DNA of 64,000 nucleotides from Chrysopilus asiliformis (Eukaryota > Arthropoda > Insecta > Diptera > Rhagionidae), in NCBI GenBank assembly GCA_964034945.1, contig OZ035961.1, positions 4,260,001-4,324,000 on the forward strand, read 5' to 3'. Below the pieces are notes generated by a model. That model was given only the letters and a program-made list of their open reading frames with translations. It made no database searches and was not told the DNA's origin. Every line of letters starts with the position of its first letter. Positions within the stretch are counted from its first letter, which is position 1. This document shows, piece by piece, positions 56,636 to 64,000 of the stretch. The position numbers and the translations under genes are program-made.

Positions 56636-57210
56636 CACTCTCGAAAAAATCCGGGGACGAATTAACTCCGCCTGAAAACATAGCTAAAAGTTTAACACCG
56701 TAGCGCGGAGTTATTTTTATATTTGTATTTTACGGAGCTAAATATTCAATTTAACACCGTTTTGACCTAAATTTTAAATGAACTCCGAAAAGGATTCAAA
56801 AATTCACTACAACTCCTTTTAGGAGTTATTTAATTGTAAAGGGTGTTCACGTTTAGAAGAGGCTTGCCAATTGGCTTCAACAGCCTATTGGGAAGGCAAA
56901 TGGTTTACAATTCGAGAGGTCCCGTGTTCGAGTCCCGGCAGAGACATGTAAGAAAAGTTTTTAACAAATAATATTAACTTTGGAAACACGAAAAAAAACT
57001 CAAAACATATCAAATGCTTGCAAAAAAAAGAGAATTTGTGAGGTTTTTTTTCTTGGTAATAAATTGGTTTAACACCGAAAAATTGTTAAAAATTAACACC
57101 CATAAGGAATTGTTGTGAACTCCTAGCCCGGTGCTCGATTTTCTCCAATAGGTGATGGACTCCCTCAAACTCCCTTTCGGTGCGTAATCGACTCCATTTT
57201 TTCGAGAGTG
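56636..57210. mobile_element. CACTC-ended element, 575 bp, with tRNA-like core
   Basis: Ends CACTCTCGAAAAAAT and ATTTTTTCGAGAGTG are perfect inverted repeats over 15 bp, flanked by TG on both sides (56634-56635, 57211-57212). The start CACTC plus an A-run and the 2-bp duplication parallel the 272-bp MITE family. The interior is full of GGAGTT and AACACCG words in both orientations and contains a tRNA-like segment (own entry). No protein. Confidence 0.75.
56860..56945 (+). ncRNA. tRNA-like segment (SINE or tRNA pseudogene)
   Basis: GTGTTCGAGTCCCGG is a good RNA polymerase III B box with four of five T-stem pairs. A GCCTATTGGGAAGGC hairpin precedes it. An A-box-like TTGGCTTCAACAG lies about 45 bases upstream but is poor. 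There is no intact acceptor stem, so it is not a working tRNA gene. It sits in the middle of the CACTC-ended element. Confidence 0.4.
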
Positions 57211-57507
57211 TGCGCATTTGATCGAGGATGTCTGGTGTACATTTATTCGTCGAAAATTATTGGAATCGTAACATGTGACCGATATTTTGTTCTCAATTGT
57301 TGAACAAGTTTCCCAAAAAAAATGTATTAAACAAAAATAAAGTTTTGCAAAATTTCAATGGGTTTTGAGCTAAAATCATAAGAGAAAAAAAAATCTACAA
57401 AATTGTCACTACTTTATGGAAAAAATTAAAAATGTCAAGAGTTTTATTATAGTTTTCATAAATTGTATACGAAAGCAGATTAACTTGTAAAGCGATCTTT
57501 TACGGCC

Positions 57508-57624
57508 AATTTATTCACTAGGAGTTAAATCGCCTTAACTCCCTTAACTCACCTTTAACATGGAAAATAACGTTAGCTAACTCCCTTAACTCACTAACTC
57601 GGCTTAACTCCTAGTGAATAAATT
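57508..57624. repeat. Palindromic mini-element, 21-bp arms
   Basis: AATTTATTCACTAGGAGTTA(A) at 57508-57528 and its exact inverse at 57604-57624 enclose repeated CTTAACTCACC/CTTAACTCACTAACTC phrases. The AACTCC/GGAGTT words also dominate the element at 56636-57210, so the two may be related. Confidence 0.75.
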
Positions 57625-59363
57625 AGGGGTTAGTCATATAAATTTCAATTCACTTTAATTTTTAAGACAGTTTTCAACAAGCTTAACATATATTCCTATC
57701 TATTTTTATTCATGTAGGTTTGCGTGTGTGTGTCTGTTGAAATAAATTCTTGTCTGTGGATATTGCAGCAACAAACGTTTTCCGGTTTTTTGCCAGATTA
57801 AAAAGTTCCTGCACGAAAAAACAAAAACTTTGGCAAGCGTTCCTTCAATCTCGGAACGAAACTAAAACCCATTGCGTTGTTGCAATGCCAGTCGCTTTAA
57901 TTTTCTTTTAATGACGAGGAAAATGAGATTTTTATAAACTCCCGCTGTACAGCCAACATCAAATGGAATTTTCTCTATGTAACTGGCCCCATATGTAAGT
58001 ACGAGTATTTATATGCGAACACTGATTTCACTTCATCGTGAAAACTCTACATTTTTCCGCCCCTATTCGGTTGGCTATTATTGAGGATTTTTTTTATAGT
58101 TCTGTTTATGCTCAACTATCATACAGCATATATAATAAAGCTCAACTGTCTATGCTATACAGATACAGTGATATCATATTTTGATCATGTTGAGGTCTTG
58201 TATAGTATAGTTTTGCGATATTATGCTCTACGGTTGATTGTTGGGTTCATTCATACTCGGATTGTATATGTGGGTTTGATGTGCTGCTACGGCTGCCTCA
58301 AGGAGTATATTTCCAGGATTCTATCCATTTTTTTTGTAGCGTTTTTCCTCAGTCTGCATAATTTCATTTCTGTTGTAGGTTTAGGGTTACAATACTGAAT
58401 ACCCTACATATGACAATGATGATGCCTTGTTTTGTTCCTGTTGGTCGGCTGACTGCTTTATCCTGCATCCTATACTAACTACTCGTATATACGTATCCGT
58501 TCTTGAGTTTCTCAATTCCTTGGTTTGTTTGTTTTGTTGACAATGACAGTATAAATGCACAATAACTTTATACGCTATCTCGTTTTCTTTATCGAAACCC
58601 ATCAAATATTTGGCATTCGGCCACATTAAGCCAATACACATTCCACAATGTCATATTTATACAATTTTGAGCAATTTTTTGATTCCTCTTGTATATCTCG
58701 TTGCTCATCGTTATTTCCTGTTAAAGGACTAACGAAAAATGTATTTGCAACAATCTAAAAAGCTGGAGTGTGTCTCGGATCAGCGCAAGGATAACTATGT
58801 TGGGATATGAAGATTGGTGATACAAAGATGGAGTAAACTATATACTAGGATATGGGCGTCGGGGAGAACATTCACAATTCTTTTGCATGGCAATTTCTCA
58901 ATTTTTTCATATTTTCTTAATGCCGGCTAGAGAAAAATAGAACAGATATTCTGTGTATAGTTTTCTCTACATGATAATACCGGGGATGGGACAAGTAAAC
59001 AATTGACGGTCCTGGAATCCTCTTTTATTTTGCTGTAGGACATATTGCTAGTTGCTTGGATTACGCGAATTTTTTATGTTTTACTATAATTTGACTGCAA
59101 CACGTCACTAGAATTTAGTATTTGATACGTGTAAACGTGATATTTAAACTGAGTTTTAAATGTTTTTTAGAAAGGAATTTTTTTGTCCAATTTCGGTTAT
59201 TAGCCAATTCAAACTCTGTGCAACTTACAATGTACACTGGTTTACTATTTCCATATCTCATAAATTTGTGACTTCAACCATGATTGTGTCTTAGCCTTTA
59301 ACATATTTCTTGTAAAAAATTAGTACACTCACTCCATTCACTAACTCCGGAGATTTGTCAACT
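57625..59363. other. Intergenic; one doubtful membrane-protein-like frame
   Basis: AT-rich. The only frame worth noting is 58081-58398 (own entry for its last part). No repeat ends were noticed. Confidence 0.35.
58270..58398 (+). other. Tetraspanin-like peptide stretch, doubtful
   Basis: The end of a 105-codon frame reads VGLMCCYGCLKE, then a hydrophobic stretch and a TGA. Tetraspanins have a GCCGA-KE motif at the edge of their second membrane segment, followed by a third segment, and this resembles that arrangement. The rest of the frame is AT-driven, and the large loop with its CCG motif is not found. It could be a decayed exon or chance. Confidence 0.15.
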
Positions 59364-59365
59364 TG

Positions 59366-59637
59366 CACTCAGAAAAATGTCCAGGTCAACTTTTTGTCAG
59401 GTTAACTCTGACCTTACAGAGGTGTCTGTAAGCCAGCTAGCGGTCAGAGTTAACCTATCTAAGGTCAACTCGTGCAGCTCCCAATGCCCTACTTCACCTG
59501 CTGGTAGCTTAATTTCAGAATTTCTCCGACCACAGGTCAACTCAGTTTTACTTGCCCACATGCAGGCGAACGCGCGCCTGCCCGAGGCCAATTACGCCGT
59601 ATGTAGGTCGTCGAGTTAGCCTCCATTTTTCTGAGTG
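59366..59637 (+). mobile_element. CACTC-family MITE, copy e (272 bp)
   Basis: Perfect 14-bp ends are flanked by TG on both sides (59364-59365, 59638-59639). It differs from copy b by two substitutions. All internal features, including the AGGTTAACTCTGACC inverted pair, are intact. Confidence 0.93.
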
Positions 59638-59639
59638 TG

Positions 59640-62202
59640 GATACTATCAAGCAGAGTAAAGGACATTTTTGTAAACCATATGGAATCTACCCAAAAGTAG
59701 TAAAAGAAAAGGTTTTGAGCAAAATCGTGAGAAGTACTAATTATTTTTAATTCCTATACGGTACTATTAAAAATTATCGCGAATTACAAATAATGAATAT
59801 TTTGACAAAAAATAAAATAAAGTAATTTGGATATAAAACACAAAAATGTTTGAAAACATACACCCATTTCTTTTGTAAATGATTTTTTTTTGTTATGTGA
59901 ATCAACCGAGCAACAAAATCCTGTATATTTCAAAAAGAACTGTTAACCGAAGTATGTTTGGAAAATGTTATCATATTGAACGAATATAAAAGTGATTTGG
60001 TATGTTGTTTGCTTGAAATTCATTCATTCGAATGGAAGTGCATATGAATATCTGAATCAAATCGATTGTAACAAAGTAAGGTAATATTCATTGGACTATA
60101 TTTATATCTAACAACACAACGAAGAAAATACTGTAAGAAATCCTTTTACCCATCATTTCTTGAGTCAAATCAATCAATTCCACATCATTTTACTGCATTG
60201 CAGAGACTTCAATCCACCTTCAGTACAAAATATCAGGTAAAACCTAATACGTTGAATCATTCAACCAATGAACCAATGGAATCTATCATATCCCAACTAG
60301 TCAACCCTTAAATTTAATTGAGACGGATTCATCCCATTCTTAAAGTTCATCGGTTCAGTTTATCCTATATAGAAAATCTCTTCATACCGTCCCGCCCCCT
60401 TTGATTCACTGCAGAATTCATACCCGCTGAAGTACCTACTATGCAATGCAGTGTTCCAGAATCGATTTCCATTTTCGAAAATTTTATTTGTGAACGCCAT
60501 AAGGAGGTTACCAAAGGGATCTTCTATACAGTGGATATAGTGGCCCCCGGCTACCATTCCGCGCCGCGCCCTTTTATTGGTTGTGCCAGAAAAGATTTAC
60601 AAACAAATGTACAGAAAAATATACTCGTACCATGCAACAGCAAAGGTGAACTTCGCTACATACCCATTCTCCGCCGTGGCTTATCCTGAATCATCGGACT
60701 CGAATCCTGCGGATTTACTTATTTCCCCGGTAATTCTCCTATCGGCTTTTTGGAAAGTTCGTCAACTACATCGCTCCAATGAAGCATTTGGGCGCAGTGT
60801 TAGCTTCTGTAGATTTCATCATCGGAAATTCACTTTGTTGAAATACAGAAAAGTTCCTTAAATCAAGTGTATCATTACTCACTAAGTACATAAAGCATAT
60901 TCCAGGTGCGCCGCCTTTGAGATATTTCTTATTGGAAACTGCATCATTTTGAAGCATTGCGAATTTTACTAAAGGCACTGTTAAAATGCAGCCATGCCAC
61001 TTCTCTTCGGGTTCTGGTAATCCGGTCGAATGGTAATGGATGAAGTTGAATGAAGTAATCGGAAAATACCAGAACAACATCAGGATCAGCATAAGCGGCG
61101 AACAGGTGAATAACCACCAAATGTTTACCATGTCATCGACATATATCTACAAACAAGATACTCGTATATACACCTGTGTTGATAATACTCTTGTGTTTGA
61201 CTATAAACACAGATATCTCTGCTTGTTGTAAATGCATTTTACTTATACCATCAGATAAAAGTTATTCGATCAGGTTATCAGAGTATCTGCCTTTGCTGAA
61301 ACAGATTTTTCAAAAGCATTTCAAACAATTTATTCCCCTTTGGCATAATTTGCATAATAAGAAACCTCTTCAAGCATAGATAGGTGTACGTATATCCATC
61401 TACAGCTACAATGTACCAACCCTACTCCATCTAAGTACACATTCCGAATTTAAATACCAGACCCAACAGCAAAAGCATCCGTTACAGTGTGGTATGATAT
61501 TCAACTGTACTAACTATCTATACGGAATGCTATTCCTGATGATTCTGATATACATTTTAGCTAAAATTTGTATATCGTTCAAACAGACTTTAATTGAAAG
61601 AGGAGATTACCATAAATCCACCATTAGTTCACATAAAACTTTCGTTTTTTTTTCCCGCAATTTTTTTCAGAAATTTCTTTTAAGAGAGTAGTAGAAGGAA
61701 AAGGAAATTTGAAAAAATAAAAACCAAAACCCTATAGCGTTTGTTAAACAAGAACTTTATGTGAATAATATTTCTTACAGTACAATTTGGGAGAAATTAC
61801 AATTTTATGAAATCTCTTTTCAATATAAGCTACTCATCTACAAATTTTTATTTCGGCGTGTTCAATTTTATACTTTGCATATAATTGTCTAACATTTATT
61901 ATTTATAAGTAAGTGCAGCAAAAAAAATGTATGAAAGATTCCGGACAAATATCGAAAACAAAAGTGAACTTTTGTCCGGAAAAGTGGACTTTTGTCCAGA
62001 AAAAAAATGTGCATTTGTCCGAAAGCTTCCGGTTAACTGGTTCCGTCCAAGGCTTCTACAGGTTTCACTGTAGTAGAGTACCTAAACTCAACAAGTAGAC
62101 AGTCTATATGTTAAAGAAATTCATCGAGCATTGAAAAATTTCCTAAATTCTCACATCAAAATGTTTTTAGAGAGGAAAAAGGAATTTAGAAAAATTCGTT
62201 AA
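59640..62202. other. Mostly intergenic; one weak gene candidate
   Basis: See 60762-61131. Overlapping plus-strand frames 60441-60861 are open for 80-95 codons but lack motifs. At 61962-62025 a phrase ACTTTTGTCCGGAAAAGTGG is repeated three times imperfectly with a unit of about 20-23 bases. Confidence 0.35.
60762..61131 (-). CDS. Candidate small two-exon secreted protein gene
   Basis: An ATG at 61131 opens 83 codons with coding-like codon use, up to a strong donor GTGAGT at 60882. The first 20 residues MVNIWWLFTCSPLMLILMLF are a hydrophobic leader; then follow GLPEPEEKWHGCILTVPLVK and a Gly/Cys-containing end (GGAPGICFMYL). A 76-base intron would end at CTACAG, and a short second exon (KLTLRPNASLERCS) would end at the TGA at 60762-60764. 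Unspliced, the frame stays open to 60766. The intron length is typical for flies but the acceptor has a poor pyrimidine tract. Not recognised. Confidence 0.25.
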
Positions 62203-62345
62203 GGACCTGTAAGGATAATGCAAAAATACCTTTTATTTTTCGGGAAAATTATTATTGGGGAATTTAGAGATCGCTGATCTCAAATCTGAACAGTTTGAAA
62301 TTTATGAATTTTGATAAAACAAAATTCTGTAAGCATAACGATAGT
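62203..62345 (+). repeat. GACCTGTAAGGATAACG repeat pair, copy 2
   Basis: Two CTGTAAGGATAA-like phrases (about 62208 and 62329) enclose GAGATCGCTGATCTCA, itself a near-palindrome. Order and spacing match 43227-43350. Confidence 0.5.
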
Positions 62346-62619
62346 GGGACTGCGGTATTTGTTACAGTTCTACACAGAATTTCAAGAGTGTGATTCTTTT
62401 TTCTGCTCGACTTCTAAATGTCTTGCATATAAACGGTATATCAAATCTACTAGACTCAAGAAATTGTAGTAAAAGTGACTTCCTGCAAGAAAAATTGATT
62501 TGCTGCAAAAAAAATTTCACCTGCGTTAGGAGAAGTAAAAATGTGTCAACCTGTGTTGGGAGAATTTCAAAAATTAAAACTGCAGCAAAAAAGTAGGGCG
62601 TAATGCGCTGCACGGCCAG

Positions 62620-62671
62620 AGTTGACTTGTCAAAAAGTTTACTGCGATCAGTTTTATTATTTTTCTGAGTA
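62620..62671 (-). mobile_element. Remnant end of CACTC-family MITE
   Basis: AGAGTTGACTTGTCAAAAAG and TTATTTTTCTGAG followed by TA correspond to the left end of the family in reverse orientation, with several changes. The rest of the element is not recognisable, although CCTGCGTTAGGAGAA-type words lie at 62518-62575. Confidence 0.45.
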
Positions 62672-64000
62672 TACTATAGGCTGAAAATTTCTCCACTCAA
62701 TTAACATATCAAATCGCTTACTAAGGAATTTTAACAAATCATTTTAGTTAACACAGTTGCCATTCAGATTAGGCAATTTTACAAGCTGTTTTCCACTTTA
62801 AATATTTAATTCACTATTTGACTAAAATGCCATATGTCGAGGTTATATTTCTCCTTAATTTTAGGTTTGTTTAATGGACTTCCGCATAGTTTTGGTTAAA
62901 ATATTATACACGGCCTGCCTGAACTTGTCTACCATTTGATATTCAAAATCCACACATATTTAACACACAAATCTGTGAACATTTTTGATATGGACATGAA
63001 CATATGATATGTATGACATGTTACTTTACCCCAAAAACTTTGATCCATATACTTAAATTCATATATGGACATGCCCCTTACTGAGTGATTACAAAAGTCA
63101 TTAAAATTCTGTTGGTGGCATAATAACCGGAACAAGTGTTGACAGAACATTTGACACATGTTGGACGAATGTGGAGTATTTTTCAAAGCGGAAGGAAACA
63201 CGTCAACGCACTTTCCCACTAAGAATTAAATCGTTAGCTTTTATTTGGGTAATTCTGTTTCCCCTTTTGTTCCATTCATAAAGCATTTAATTGCCCTTAA
63301 CGATTTGGAATTTTGCAAAATTTGAATAAATTTTATATTTATGTGTTTCGTTTGAACCTCTTTAAATATCGTCAGCTCTGTCAGGATTTGACTTAGATTT
63401 CCTGAAGGATAATAGTTTATTGTCTGGCAATCGGATGTAGAAAATATTTTTGGGACGCCGAAGAATCTTTTATGATTTTTTTTTTGATCTGCATTCGACT
63501 AACATCATTAAGATCAGTGTGTGGAAAGTATTGTTCTCATAAAGATTTTAATTTAAAGATATTCCATGTAAAACCTTTTTTGAAAGCTTTTATTTAACTT
63601 GCTTCTTTGTATATTTGTTTGTTTGTCTATTTGTCAGTTTTAAATTTTGTAACCGAATTTCGACTTTGACACACATTCACATATCCGACTGAAATTTGTT
63701 GGGTTTTAAATTAAAGGGCTGGGAAATATATATAAATTCGGTTTTTTAACCTCGAAAAAAAACACGAACGAAAATTTGTAAAAGGGTTTAGTTCTAAGTA
63801 GGATAGCCCAATTAAATTAACTTTCGTTGAAATTCTTTTGATTGATTTTTTTAAAATTCGATGGTATGAATATCAGATATTTGAAATATTAATACACAAG
63901 GAAATGCAAAAATTTTTACAGGACAATTTTTTATTTTTTATGTACAATTTTTTATGTGAAAAAAATGTCTGCCAATTTTACCCATCATAAATAAACCAAA
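62672..64000. other. Intergenic, no gene seen
   Basis: AT-rich to the window edge. The minus frame 62929-63219 (96 codons) has no motif or splice context. Confidence 0.35.

Noticed and set aside
1..64000. Viral insertions, long-terminal-repeat or LINE reverse transcriptase genes, rRNA
   Set aside because: No frame shows reverse transcriptase, capsid, integrase or polymerase motifs, and no rRNA-like stretch was seen.

Overview
The window looks like part of a large, AT-rich insect genome, most likely a fly (Diptera). The reasons are small GT-AG introns, one full-length neprilysin-like M13 metallopeptidase, and many copies of a short repeat. That repeat has the build of the fly DINE-1/mini-me (Helentron-derived) elements: subterminal inverted repeats around a GTCY microsatellite, with terminal hairpins. 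The species is not identifiable from sequence reading alone, and Diptera is an inference.

Genes are sparse. The only strongly supported gene is the intronless M13 peptidase at 49830-51956 (minus), which keeps all its catalytic residues. A likely last exon of another minus-strand gene sits at 48609-48706. Weaker exon or small-gene candidates lie at 7312-7415, 12517-12753, 33185-33394, 41863-42258, 60762-61131 and 58270-58398. None of these six could be assigned to a family with confidence.

Most of the readable content is transposable-element debris, much of it with clear ends. (1) A family of about 272 bp with CACTC terminal inverted repeats has five near-identical or deleted copies (10601, 10870, 29771, 32485, 59366) and relatives at 1490 and 62620; its 2-bp target duplications are TA, CA or TG. 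(2) A longer CACTC-ended element at 56636 carries a tRNA-like segment. (3) Two hAT-type MITEs (9073, 38201) each have a perfect 8-bp target duplication. (4) Two elements with TTA target duplications (16672, 42788) look PIF/Harbinger-like and carry coding remnants, one with an apparent intron and one resembling the start of a MADF domain. (5) DINE-1/mini-me-like elements lie at 2251, 23924, 25596 and 40235, with diverged relatives at 13470 and 52475. (6) Two Helitron ends stand head-to-tail at 28755-29451. (7) Other elements are a TTAA-flanked MITE (13196), a 248-bp MITE with ATTT duplication (52763), three copies of a palindromic GGGGCTGTCCATA element, and a GGTGACCATA-ended family.

Low-complexity blocks include a 640-bp CCCTCCTT array (18527-19172), an 11-bp minisatellite (9392) and a CT-rich tract (37295). 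A long hairpin with arms of about 110 bp sits at 34246-34496. There is no CRISPR, rRNA, intact tRNA, prophage-like or viral gene content. I did not find a multi-gene system here; the main interest is in the mobile elements and their precise insertion structures.
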